NCBI GenBank assembly: GCA_017829005.1
Contig: JAGAJF010000130.1
Location: 1-57,489, forward strand
From: Oscillospiraceae bacterium
GTDB taxonomy: Bacteria; Bacillota; Clostridia; Oscillospirales; Ruminococcaceae
Direction of reading: 5' to 3'
Length of the DNA: 57,489 bases
Shown: positions 23,736 through 31,516 of the stretch, one piece after another
Layout of the letters: the number at the start of each line of letters is the position of its first letter
Numbering within the stretch: position 1 is the first letter of the stretch
Made by a program: the position numbers and the translations under genes
Notes under the pieces: model-generated
Told to the model about the DNA's origin: nothing
Databases searched by the model: none
What the model saw: only the letters and a program-made list of their open reading frames with translations

Positions 23736-24866
23736 ATGCCCGAAAAGAAGATGCTTTCCAAAAATTTTATTGCAATGCTAATAATACTTGCCCTATCCGC
23801 AGCCGCAAATATCACCGCAGTGCTTAGCACCTCCGCCGCCGACCTTTATATGAGACATATTTTCGCCCCCCTGTCCGACATCATAAGCACAGTTACGGGA
23901 ATACTCCCCTTTTCGCTGGGCGAAATACTCATAGTCCTCGGCGTACTTCTGCTTATTGCCACACCCTTTGCAGTGATAATAGGAGCGGTGAAAAAGAAAA
24001 AGGTTTTTTTAAAAGGCTTCGGCATATTTTTCGGCTGGGTGCTTATCTACATAATCTTTACCGAAACATTCAACTGCTTTGTCCTCTACCGCACCACGGA
24101 GTTTTCCCCGAAATACCATAACAGCGCAGGAGCCGCAGGCTTTACCTCGGAGCAGCTGTCACAGCTTACCGAGGAGACTATACAAAGTGCCAACGCCCTT
24201 GCAGAGGAAATATCCCGTGACGAAAACGGCGATATGCTCCTCCCCGATGATCTCGACAGCATTGCCGAGCGGGCAATGAATATCCTTGCCGAAGAATACC
24301 CAGAACTCAGCGGCATTTGCCCGAACCCAAAGAAAATAAACGGCGCCGTAATGACAAGCTTTGACCTGCAGGGCATATATTTCCCCTTCACCCTCGAGGC
24401 AAATTACAACAAAGCCCTCAGCCCCGCCCGAGTACCCTGCACCGTAATGCACGAGCTGAGCCATTTAAAAGGCTTTATCAGAGAAGACGAAGCAGGCTTT
24501 ATAGCCTACAGAGCCTGCCTTGAAGCAATAGAACCCGAGGTAAGATACAGCGGAAATATAAGCGCCATGAACTATCTTCTCTCCGCCTGCAAAAAATCCC
24601 TGCCATATGAGGAATATCTCAGCCTCTGCTCCCTCGTCTCCCCGCTTGTGAGCCGGGACAATACCTTCGTAAGCGAGGAATATATGGAATATATCCGACA
24701 AAAAGCCGTGATACCTACCGAAAAAACTCAAGCAGTCTCCGCCAAGGCAATAGACGTGACACTTAAAATAGGCGGCGTGTCAGACGGCAGAAGAAGCTAC
24801 GGACGAATGGTAGACCTGCTGCTGGAGTACCGCTATTACGTGAAAGAAGAGGTCACCTCTCCATAA
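23736..24866 (+). CDS. DUF3810 membrane metalloprotease-like protein
   Basis: A 376-residue protein with three N-terminal hydrophobic helices (about residues 10-30, 55-85 and 92-115) and a soluble C-terminal domain containing CTVMHELSHLKGFIREDEAGF. This HELSH zinc-binding motif with a downstream E is the DUF3810 signature. The family is probably a membrane-anchored zinc peptidase with unknown substrate. It has an AAAAGGAG site upstream of 23736. The 3' end overlaps the convergent HD gene by 14 nt. Confidence 0.85.
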   Translation: MPEKKMLSKNFIAMLIILALSAAANITAVLSTSAADLYMRHIFAPLSDIISTVTGILPFSLGEILIVLGVLLLIATPFAVIIGAVKKKKVFLKGFGIFFGWVLIYIIFTETFNCFVLYRTTEFSPKYHNSAGAAGFTSEQLSQLTEETIQSANALAEEISRDENGDMLLPDDLDSIAERAMNILAEEYPELSGICPNPKKINGAVMTSFDLQGIYFPFTLEANYNKALSPARVPCTVMHELSHLKGFIREDEAGFIAYRACLEAIEPEVRYSGNISAMNYLLSACKKSLPYEEYLSLCSLVSPLVSRDNTFVSEEYMEYIRQKAVIPTEKTQAVSAKAIDVTLKIGGVSDGRRSYGRMVDLLLEYRYYVKEEVTSP

Positions 24867-25455
24867 AATAGCTTGCCTCCATATCGGCAGCGTGAAGAGC
24901 ATAGGCAAGAGGAAACTGCTCAAAAGCCCTGCCCACAAGGTTAATGTCCTCACTGCCCGAAAAGCCCATATGAAATCGGATAGCAAAAGCCTCCTCACGG
25001 GACAGACGCATAAAGCCCCCGATTATGTAAACGGATTTTTCCCCGTGACCATAAGGCAAACGGTCGTCAATGGTGTAATAAGGCACCTTTTCCCAGACAC
25101 CCTGATCGTTTTTTGCATTTCTAAAATCCGTCTTGTAGAAATTCACCTTGCATATGTCGTGAAGAAGCGCAATAATAGCCCTCGTCTCCCTGTCGGCGGA
25201 AAGACCGTACAGCTCCTTCACTCTCGGACGGTCAAGATAATCGCAGAGACAGTCATAAACATTCAGACTGTGTTCAAGAAGCCCGCCCTCATAGGAACCG
25301 TGATAACGTGTGCTGGCAGGAGCAGTGAAGAAATCACTTTTGGAGGAGAGAAGATATTCAAGAAGCTTGTCAGCACCTTCACGCTTAACGTTTTCGCTGT
25401 AGATGTCAATAAAACGCTGCTTCAAAGCAGCAATATCGGGTGTAGCACCGTTCAT
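24853..25455 (-). CDS. HD-domain hydrolase
   Basis: A 200-residue cytoplasmic protein with the HD pattern: YEGGLLEHSLNVYDC (first His), IIALLHDICKVNFYK (HD pair), LPYGHGEKSVYIIGGF and HMGFSGSEDINL, ending in ALHAADMEASYF (last Asp). HD proteins of this kind are metal-dependent phosphohydrolases for nucleotides or act as YhaM-like nucleases; no nucleic-acid-binding domain is present, so a nucleotide phosphohydrolase is more likely. It has an AAAGGA site 10 nt upstream. A tandem 18-bp repeat lies immediately before it. Confidence 0.8.
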   Translation of the reverse strand: MNGATPDIAALKQRFIDIYSENVKREGADKLLEYLLSSKSDFFTAPASTRYHGSYEGGLLEHSLNVYDCLCDYLDRPRVKELYGLSADRETRAIIALLHDICKVNFYKTDFRNAKNDQGVWEKVPYYTIDDRLPYGHGEKSVYIIGGFMRLSREEAFAIRFHMGFSGSEDINLVGRAFEQFPLAYALHAADMEASYFMER

Positions 25456-25482
25456 TGATGTGATGTCCTTTCAAAAATCAAA

Positions 25483-25518
25483 ATAAAGTAGTTGACACTC
25501 ATAAAGTAGTTGACACTC
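25483..25518. repeat. Tandem 18-bp direct repeat
   Basis: ATAAAGTAGTTGACACTC occurs twice with no gap (25483-25500 and 25501-25518), perfectly conserved. It lies 27 nt upstream of the HD gene start. It could be a regulator-binding pair or an end remnant of a mobile element. Confidence 0.75.
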
Positions 25519-25528
25519 CAAGATAAAA

Positions 25529-25596
25529 GTTTCGCTCAAGCCTTTTCCAAAGGCTTGCAGGGGTCAAGGGGGCGCATTGCCCGGCGCCGCACTTCC
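25529..25596. repeat. Hairpin-rich GC element, probable dispersed repeat
   Basis: Contains CAAGCCTTT / AAAGGCTTG, a perfect 9-bp stem with a 3-nt loop (about 25538-25558). A G-rich stretch and a second small GGGC/GCCC stem follow. From general experience this type of sequence recurs between genes in Clostridia. Only one copy lies in this window, so the repeat status is inference. Confidence 0.4.
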
Positions 25597-25613
25597 ATTT
25601 TAAACACAAAATA

Positions 25614-28106
25614 TTATTTTCCCAATTCCAAAGCCTCAAAATAAGAAACCGCCCTGATATTTCCCGCCAGCTCCTCGGGCGTAATGCCCGCAGGGAGCTT
25701 TGCTTTGCTCACATAAACCCCCGCCGTGTCCCCGTGAAGGTCGAACCAGTTGTCCGAAAAAAGGCAGTCACCACCCGAAAGCTCAAGGCAAACACTCTTT
25801 GCAAAAGCCTTTGCGGAAACCACTATCTTGAACTTGTTGCCCATATCCGCAGCAGCCACCGAAAGCTCGGGGTCAATAAAGCGAAATCCCTTCGGCTGAA
25901 CGAACATAAAGGTTCCCGAAGAAAGCCTTATGCCCTTTTCCATAATGGTGTACTCAATGTAAGCCTTGTCCCTCATATTATAGGCAATGCCCGTGTTTTC
26001 GGGAGTGAGAACAATGTGATCCTCGGCGGAAAGCGGCTTTATGACCACATTTTCCATACCCTGAGCAATAACATCACCCGTGTTCATACGTGACCGCCAC
26101 CTGATAACAGCGGAAAATTCCTCACGTCTCTCGGAGGAAACATTGAGACGGATATTATCCTTGTCCTGACCGTCAGCGGAAATGAGAACTGGGGCATAGA
26201 ATTTCCGAGCATTGTAATGAAGCGCCTTCCACCTGTGATAATAATCAACGGAAGACCAGGAAATAACGGGATTTGAGTCATTCACCTGCCAGTAAAGAGA
26301 ACCCATACAAACTCCCCTGTTTCGGCGCATATGCTCAACATTCAGCCGCACAGCATCAGACTGCACCATCTGAGTTGCATAAACAAGCCCCTCAAATGTG
26401 TAAGGATAATGGGACATCTGAGCAAGGTAATACATAATTTTCTCATTGCCGTCCTCGCACTTCTGATGCGCCTCCATTACGGGAGACATCAGATTAAGAT
26501 CCCCCTCCTCGGCAAATTTCCTAACCGTTTTCAGAGACGGAACAGACTCAAAGCCGTATTCGGAGCAAAAACGGAATTTGTAGCTGTAATAATCGGTAAA
26601 GGGCTTTAAGCTGTGCCATACCGCCCAGTAATGCTGATCGCCCTTGTTGTTCGCGCCGCTGTCATTGAAGCCGCCGCCCGAGGAAGGCGAGGACGGGTGA
26701 TAAAATGTCACAGGGTCATAAAATTCAAGCACCTTCGGGATAAGCGCCTCAAAAAGTCTCAGATAATCCTTCTTGTACTCGGGGTCGGCGTCAATTCCCC
26801 AATACTGCCACATAGACTCTATCTCATTGTTGCCGCACCACATTGCAAGGGAAGGGTGATTTCTCAAACGCTTCACATTGTCAACCGCTTCGTTCTTTAC
26901 ATTGCTGCAAAAATCCACGTCCGCACGATAAACGGAGCAGGCAAACATAAAATCCTGCCAGACAAGAAGTCCCAGCCTGTCGCAGGCGTCGTAAAAATAA
27001 TCATCGGGATAATATCCGCCGCCCCAGACACGTATCATATTGAAATTCGCCATCACGCACTGCTTTAAAAGCTTCTCGGTCTTTTCTGCGCTGCACCTTG
27101 AAATTATCTGATCCTCGGGAATGTAATTTGCACCCATAGCAAAAATTTTAATGCCGTTAACCACAAAAGCAAATTCCTCGCCGTCCCCCTCACCGTCGGG
27201 AGTGCGGCTAACCGTAACCGTCCTGAGACCGATATTTTCCGTGTGAACGTCCACCTCCCCGCCCTTGTCATAAAGCTTGACGGAAAGTGCATACAAAGGC
27301 TGTGCGCCGTAATTGTGAGGATACCAAAGCTCTGCATTTTCAATTTCGCAGGAAAGGCATACCTTGCGGCTGTCCCCGATCTCTGCGGACATTTCATATT
27401 CCATTCCATCGGGAGCCGTGATAACCGCCTTAACGGACAGCTCCTCGGAGCATTTCCTGCCTGCGGTCACTTCAACAGAAAGCCCAACAATTCCCTCGTC
27501 TGCTTTACTGTGATCCTGCCTTACATATACCCCGTCAATAACGCCGCCCCTAACGCCGATAAGCTCCACATCACGCCATATGCCCATATCGGGGAGCTTA
27601 GGACCCCAGTCCCAGCCGAACATATAATGCGCCTTGCGGATATGAGGATATCCCGCAATAGTTGAAGCCACACCCCACAGCGGCTCCTTTTCGTTTTTCT
27701 CACGGATAAATTTAAGAGGCGAGAAAATATTCACCCTCAGCGCATTGCCAACAGGTCTGATAATGTCCGTAACATCAAAAACATATTCCCTGTGCATATT
27801 CTCCGCCGTACCGATGACATTCCCGTTTAAGACTATCTCGGCAAGAGTGTCAATGCCGTAAAATTTAAGCAGCACCCTGTCCGAAGCCATCATCTCATCA
27901 TCAATATCGAAGCTCCGTTCAAAGGCAATATCCCTGTCGGAAATATCCGTTGAAATGTATTCATTTTCACGGTAATACGGGTCGTCCATAAGCCCCTCAC
28001 TTAGCATTGCCGAATACAGCGACCCTGGGACCGAAACGGGGATATTAAGCTTTTCGGGTTCGTTTATATCAAAGAGAGTCCATTGTCCGTTAAGAGATAT
28101 TGTCAT
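25614..28106 (-). CDS. Beta-mannosidase, glycoside hydrolase family 2
   Basis: An 830-residue GH2 enzyme releasing mannose from beta-mannosides such as mannan oligosaccharides. It has no signal peptide and acts in the cytoplasm. The N-terminal jelly roll has SLNGQWTLFDI and VPGSLYSAMLSEGLMDDPYY. HYMFGWDWGPKLPDMGIWRD is typical of the beta-mannosidase branch. The TIM barrel holds the acid/base Glu428 in MWCGNNEIESMW and the nucleophile Glu516 in RFCSEYGFES. YWQVNDSNPVISWSSVDYY also fits. Its promoter (28196-28224) is a perfect consensus. No mannan transporter is adjacent, although a sugar-binding lipoprotein gene lies 3.4 kb away on the same strand. Confidence 0.93.
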   Translation of the reverse strand: MTISLNGQWTLFDINEPEKLNIPVSVPGSLYSAMLSEGLMDDPYYRENEYISTDISDRDIAFERSFDIDDEMMASDRVLLKFYGIDTLAEIVLNGNVIGTAENMHREYVFDVTDIIRPVGNALRVNIFSPLKFIREKNEKEPLWGVASTIAGYPHIRKAHYMFGWDWGPKLPDMGIWRDVELIGVRGGVIDGVYVRQDHSKADEGIVGLSVEVTAGRKCSEELSVKAVITAPDGMEYEMSAEIGDSRKVCLSCEIENAELWYPHNYGAQPLYALSVKLYDKGGEVDVHTENIGLRTVTVSRTPDGEGDGEEFAFVVNGIKIFAMGANYIPEDQIISRCSAEKTEKLLKQCVMANFNMIRVWGGGYYPDDYFYDACDRLGLLVWQDFMFACSVYRADVDFCSNVKNEAVDNVKRLRNHPSLAMWCGNNEIESMWQYWGIDADPEYKKDYLRLFEALIPKVLEFYDPVTFYHPSSPSSGGGFNDSGANNKGDQHYWAVWHSLKPFTDYYSYKFRFCSEYGFESVPSLKTVRKFAEEGDLNLMSPVMEAHQKCEDGNEKIMYYLAQMSHYPYTFEGLVYATQMVQSDAVRLNVEHMRRNRGVCMGSLYWQVNDSNPVISWSSVDYYHRWKALHYNARKFYAPVLISADGQDKDNIRLNVSSERREEFSAVIRWRSRMNTGDVIAQGMENVVIKPLSAEDHIVLTPENTGIAYNMRDKAYIEYTIMEKGIRLSSGTFMFVQPKGFRFIDPELSVAAADMGNKFKIVVSAKAFAKSVCLELSGGDCLFSDNWFDLHGDTAGVYVSKAKLPAGITPEELAGNIRAVSYFEALELGK

Positions 28107-28125
28107 GTATACCGTCCTTTCATAA

Positions 28126-28153
28126 CTTTATTCTTTATTCTTTATTCTTTATT
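28126..28153. repeat. CTTTATT heptamer tract, four copies
   Basis: Four perfect tandem copies of CTTTATT in the leader of the beta-mannosidase gene, immediately upstream (minus sense) of its ribosome binding site. A related imperfect tract lies at 34715-34750, also in a minus-strand leader. Slippage there could alter leader length. Confidence 0.75.
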
Positions 28154-28195
28154 CTTCAAAAACAAAAGTCATCATTTAACAATTTACCTATAATC

Positions 28196-28224
28196 ATTAT
28201 AGCACATCCGTTCCTAAATGTCAA
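28196..28224 (-). promoter_or_regulatory. Perfect sigma-A promoter for beta-mannosidase
   Basis: Minus strand TTGACA (28219-28224), 17-nt spacer, TATAAT (28196-28201): an exact consensus promoter, about 90 nt upstream of the start at 28106. No operator-like palindrome overlaps it. Confidence 0.85.
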
Positions 28225-28228
28225 TAGC

Positions 28229-28264
28229 AAAATAAAAATTTCCCGAAAAATTTTTCTGGGAAAT
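28229..28264 (-). terminator. Terminator of histidine phosphatase gene
   Basis: Minus strand ATTTCCC and GGGAAAT arms (28258-28264 and 28238-28244), an A/T-rich loop, then TTTTATTTT. It lies 67 nt past the stop at 28331 and just upstream of the next promoter. Confidence 0.65.
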
Positions 28265-28301
28265 CCACATAAATAATATTATTCGGGAAACTCATTTGCA
28301 T

Positions 28302-28368
28302 CGTTACCGAGCCGACAGTCTGCCGCCCGATCAAATTTCAGAACGATCGGCTGCAGGCTCAGCCTGCC
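28302..28368 (+). repeat. Structured dispersed element, copy A
   Basis: 67 nt reading CGTTACCGAGC at its head and ending in the hairpin GCAGGC-TCA-GCCTGC. Hand alignment to copy B shows 56 of 67 identical positions without gaps. The innermost stem pair is C-G here and T-A in copy B, so it covaries. An additional CCGATC/GATCGG stem lies in the middle. It overlaps the last 13 codons of the phosphatase gene, in antisense. Confidence 0.75.
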
Positions 28369-28891
28369 TAAGTTCGCAGTTGCCCATAAAGAAATGAGCA
28401 AACTCCTCACGGGTCATATCACGGAAATAGGTCTCAATGACCCTGCAAACGCCGCCGTGACAAACGAGAAGGATATTCTTGTGGGGATATTTCTCATACA
28501 GCTCGTCGATAAGCCCGTAGACCCTGTTCACAAGGTCAAAAACCGACTCGCCGCCCCCTGCCATACGGCAGCCGAATTCCAGCTTGTTTTCAAGAAAGCC
28601 CTCTGTGTCACGGGGCTTGCCCTCGAAGCTGCCGTAATCCCATTCTCTGAGCCGCTCATCGTAAACAGGCTCTATGCCAAGCGCCATAGCCGCATAGCCC
28701 GCCGTGTCCCTCGCCCGTTTCATAGGCGAGCAGACTATCATATCAATATCCCTATGCTCTGCCGCAAGCCTGTCAGCAAGCTCTTTTGCCTGCAAATGAC
28801 CCTTTTGGCTCAGCTCAATGTCCGTCCTTCCGCAGATGATGTTCCTGCTATTCCATTCGGTCTCCCCGTGTCGGGTAAAGTAAATTTTCAT
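28331..28891 (-). CDS. Histidine phosphatase family protein
   Basis: A 186-residue phosphoglycerate-mutase-like phosphatase: YFTRHGETEWNSRNIICGRTD with the catalytic His8 in RHG, CSPMKRARDTA (second Arg), ERLREWDYGSFEG (acid) and NILLVCHGGVCRV (second His). Members include alpha-ribazole, phosphoserine and small-metabolite phosphatases; the substrate cannot be set from sequence. The last 13 codons (about RQAEPAADRSEI and stop) lie inside repeat element A in antisense, so the native C-terminus may have been replaced by the element. Transcribed alone, followed by a terminator at 28229-28264. Confidence 0.87.
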   Translation of the reverse strand: MKIYFTRHGETEWNSRNIICGRTDIELSQKGHLQAKELADRLAAEHRDIDMIVCSPMKRARDTAGYAAMALGIEPVYDERLREWDYGSFEGKPRDTEGFLENKLEFGCRMAGGGESVFDLVNRVYGLIDELYEKYPHKNILLVCHGGVCRVIETYFRDMTREEFAHFFMGNCELRQAEPAADRSEI

Positions 28892-28914
28892 AAAATGCTC
28901 CGCCTTAAAAATAA

Positions 28915-29997
28915 TCAGTGTATTCCAATTTCACCGCAAAGCCTCTGTATCTCGAGAGCGTTTTCATCGGTGCTTGTAATAATGCTGTCCCCGTCCGAGC
29001 AAATTGTCACAAGCTTGTAGTCCGAGGTCACAGCGTAAATGGTGTGCTGCCCCGCATCGCAGGCATAGCTTTCGGATATCATCTTCGCTTTCCTGTCCGC
29101 CCCGTCCGCAAGCTCACGAATTTTTTTAAGAGTATCGGTAATGCTGCTGTCGGAGGCATCAGGCTCTCCCTCAGAGCATATTTCCATCAGCGCAGAGATA
29201 AACTCCTCATCGGAGTCGATCTCCTCACCGTTATAGTTTTCCGCCCCAAAATCATAGGAATACACATTGCCGCTCATATCAATGACATTACCGCTGTGCT
29301 GATATCCCCACGCCCAGTTTCTGTATTCGGTGATAAGCGCAATATCCGTGCTGTAGCTCTGAACATCGTATTCCTCACGCTCCGAAACATTCTCCTCCTT
29401 TGCAATGAGCCTTTCCATAAGGGCGTATAAGGAATATTCCTCTTCGCCCTCCGAGCGCACGCAGACAGTGTCCTTGCCGTAAACGCCGTGTCTGAGAAGA
29501 TATGACGCCTCCGAGCCGTTTTCGGTAAAGCGTACTTCATTGTATGCATACCGGTTTCCCAACACGTCAGTCAAGGTAAGACTGACATCACAGCCGATGT
29601 TGACCCCGTAAAATTCTCTTGTATCGGTCTCAGGCAGAGCTTCGGTGAGAGCGATAAACTCCGCGACCTCGGCAATTTCCTCTTTATCGGTTATTTCGCC
29701 CACATACATCGTCCTTGTGTCGGTCTCCTCGTCATAAACGATAACAGAACCGCTTACAGAATATCCCGAGATATCACGCTCCGATAATTTAACGGGCAAA
29801 AGCGCAGGATTGACCCATTCGGTCTCCGAAGCTGTTTCCGTTTCGGCAACGCTTTCCGTTAACTGCTCCGTTTCGGTTATCCCTTCCGTCAAGGAACCTT
29901 CGGAAACCGCCTCCGTCTCCATAACCTCCGAAGAAGCCGAGCAGGCGGTAAGAAGCAGCATTCCCACAAGTATAAAGGCTCTGACGAATTTCATCAT
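28915..29997 (-). CDS. Lipoprotein of unknown function
   Basis: A 360-residue lipoprotein: MMKFVRAFILVGMLLLTACSAS with lipobox LTAC (Cys19), then a Glu/Thr/Ser-rich linker to about residue 60. The remaining 300 residues have mixed strands and helices (SGYSVSGSVIVYDEETDTRTMYVG; EFYGVNIGCDVSLTLTDVLG; AGQHTIYAVTSDYKLVTICSDG) without a known motif. Either of two adjacent ATGs (29997, 29994) could start it; GGGAGG favours the second. A promoter-like block at 30022-30056 matches one upstream of another exported protein (52778), hinting at shared envelope-stress control. Function unknown. Confidence 0.75.
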   Translation of the reverse strand: MMKFVRAFILVGMLLLTACSASSEVMETEAVSEGSLTEGITETEQLTESVAETETASETEWVNPALLPVKLSERDISGYSVSGSVIVYDEETDTRTMYVGEITDKEEIAEVAEFIALTEALPETDTREFYGVNIGCDVSLTLTDVLGNRYAYNEVRFTENGSEASYLLRHGVYGKDTVCVRSEGEEEYSLYALMERLIAKEENVSEREEYDVQSYSTDIALITEYRNWAWGYQHSGNVIDMSGNVYSYDFGAENYNGEEIDSDEEFISALMEICSEGEPDASDSSITDTLKKIRELADGADRKAKMISESYACDAGQHTIYAVTSDYKLVTICSDGDSIITSTDENALEIQRLCGEIGIH

Positions 29998-30021
29998 AAA
30001 GACCTCCCGATGTTATTATTT

Positions 30022-30056
30022 ACAAAATAAACAACAGCCGCAGGGAATTTTTGTCA
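30022..30056 (-). promoter_or_regulatory. ECF-sigma-like promoter block, copy 1
   Basis: On the minus strand TGACAAAAATTCCC, then after a further 7 nt GTTGTTTATT. The block aligns without gaps over 35 nt with 52813-52847, identical in the TTCCC and GTTGTTTATT parts. The layout (TGnnAA-type -35, about 15 nt, GTTGTTT) is unlike sigma-A and resembles ECF promoters. Confidence 0.45.
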
Positions 30057-30078
30057 CGCCATTTGTAAACTTTTTATT

Positions 30079-30119
30079 AAAAAAGCCAAAAGCAGAGGGA
30101 AATTCCGCCGCTTTCGGCT
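30079..30119 (-). terminator. Terminator of the 30132-31334 gene
   Basis: Minus strand AGCCGAAAGC pairs with GCTTTTGGCT, imperfectly in the middle, and is followed by TTTTTT. It lies directly after the stop at 30132. Confidence 0.7.
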
Positions 30120-30131
30120 CTTGAAGAATTA

Positions 30132-31334
30132 TCAGTCAACAAGCTCGGGGTCGAAGGATTCCTTCCAGGGAAGTCCCCACTTGTTCAGAGCGTCCATAAA
30201 GGGATCGGGGTCAAATTCCTCGATGTTGTAAACACCCGGCTTCTTCCACTTGCCGGTCATAACCATCATAGCGCCTATCATAGCAGGCACGCCCGTGGTG
30301 TAGGAAATTGCCTGAGAGCCAACCTCCGCATAGCACTCCTCGTGAACGCATACGTTGTAAACATAGTAATTAACAGGCTTGCCGTCCTTAACGCCCTGCA
30401 TGATGCAGCCGATGTTGGTCTTGCCCTTTGTTCTGGGACCCAGACTTGCGGGGTCGGGGAGAACAGCCTTCAGGAACTGGAGAGGAACTATCTCCATACC
30501 GTTATAATTTATAGGCTCGATAGAGGTCATACCCACATTCTCAAGGCACTTGAGATGTGTAAGATAGGACTGTCCGAAGGTCATAAAGAAGCGGATCCGC
30601 TTAATACCCTTGATGTTAAGAGCCAGCGACTCAAGCTCCTCGTGGTGAAGAAGATACATATCCTTCTCGCCCACCTCGGGGAAATTGTAAACTCTCTTTA
30701 TCTCCATAGGCTCGGTCTCCACCCACTTGCCGTCCTCGATATAAGAGCCCTTTGCGGAGACCTCACGGATATTTATCTCGGGATTGAAGTTTGTTGCAAA
30801 GGGATAACCGTGGTCGCCCGCATTGCAGTCGAGAATGTCGATGTAGTGTATCTCGTCAAAGTAATGCTTCTGTGCATAAGCGCAGAATACTCCCGTAACG
30901 CCGGGGTCGAAGCCGCTTCCCAGAAGTGCTGTGATACCTGCCTCCTCAAATCTCTCACGATAAGCCCACTGCCAGCTGTATTCAAACTTTGCAGTGTCCT
31001 CAGGCTCGTAGTTAGCGGTGTCCACATAGTCCACCTTGCACTCAAGGCAGGCGTCCATAATTGTAAGGTCCTGATAAGGGAGAGCCACATTTATGCAGAT
31101 GTCAGGCTTAAACTCCTTCATCAAAGCAACAAGCTCCTCAACCTTGTCAGCGTCCACCTTTGCAGTGGAGATCTTTGTCTTTGTCTGCCCCTGCAGCTTT
31201 TCTTTAAGAGCGTCGCACTTGGACTTTGTGCGGGACGCTATCATAATTTCCTCAAACACCTCGGAATTCTGGCAGCACTTGTGAATAACAACGCTTGCCA
31301 CGCCTCCGCAGCCGATTATCAGAGCCTTACCCAT
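30132..31334 (-). CDS. Carboxynorspermidine synthase / saccharopine dehydrogenase family
   Basis: A 400-residue NAD(P)-dependent reductase: MGKALIIGCGGVASVVIHKC (Rossmann), MIASRTKSKCDAL, CINVALPYQDLTIMDACLE, DYVDTANYEP, GSGFDPGVTGVFCAYAQKH and INPEINIREVSAKGSY-like blocks (here FNPEINIREVSAKGSY). In gut Firmicutes this type is usually carboxynorspermidine dehydrogenase, which condenses aspartate semialdehyde with a diamine on the way to (nor)spermidine. Saccharopine dehydrogenase is the alternative. No carboxynorspermidine decarboxylase lies in the window to settle it. The start at 31334 follows GGAGG; the upstream ATG at 31430 lies in the promoter. Confidence 0.87.
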   Translation of the reverse strand: MGKALIIGCGGVASVVIHKCCQNSEVFEEIMIASRTKSKCDALKEKLQGQTKTKISTAKVDADKVEELVALMKEFKPDICINVALPYQDLTIMDACLECKVDYVDTANYEPEDTAKFEYSWQWAYRERFEEAGITALLGSGFDPGVTGVFCAYAQKHYFDEIHYIDILDCNAGDHGYPFATNFNPEINIREVSAKGSYIEDGKWVETEPMEIKRVYNFPEVGEKDMYLLHHEELESLALNIKGIKRIRFFMTFGQSYLTHLKCLENVGMTSIEPINYNGMEIVPLQFLKAVLPDPASLGPRTKGKTNIGCIMQGVKDGKPVNYYVYNVCVHEECYAEVGSQAISYTTGVPAMIGAMMVMTGKWKKPGVYNIEEFDPDPFMDALNKWGLPWKESFDPELVD

Positions 31335-31383
31335 TTTAAGATTACCTCCGCTGTATTTTTTAATTATCCGCAATGACAAAAAA

Positions 31384-31430
31384 GCATTGCCCTTAAAAAT
31401 AATTATACCACATTTTTTCGGGCAATGCAA
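31384..31430 (-). promoter_or_regulatory. Promoter with flanking 9-bp inverted repeat
   Basis: Minus strand TTGCAT (31425-31430), 17-nt spacer, TATAAT (31402-31407) with a TGG extension. A perfect inverted repeat GCATTGCCC (31384-31392) / GGGCAATGC (31420-31428) brackets the -10, one arm overlapping the -35. This is an operator candidate for the polyamine gene. Confidence 0.6.
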
Positions 31431-31454
31431 TTATTATTTTGTAAAATCGGAGTA

Positions 31455-31492
31455 TAAAAAAGTCCCTCTCCGCCTGTGAGACAGAGAGGGAT
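31455..31492 (-). terminator. Terminator of sugar-binding lipoprotein gene
   Basis: Minus strand TCCCTCTC and GAGAGGGA arms around a 13-nt loop, then CTTTTTT. It lies 25 nt past the stop at 31517. Confidence 0.85.
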
Positions 31493-31516
31493 ATTTTAAT
31501 AATACGCTGTTAAAAA

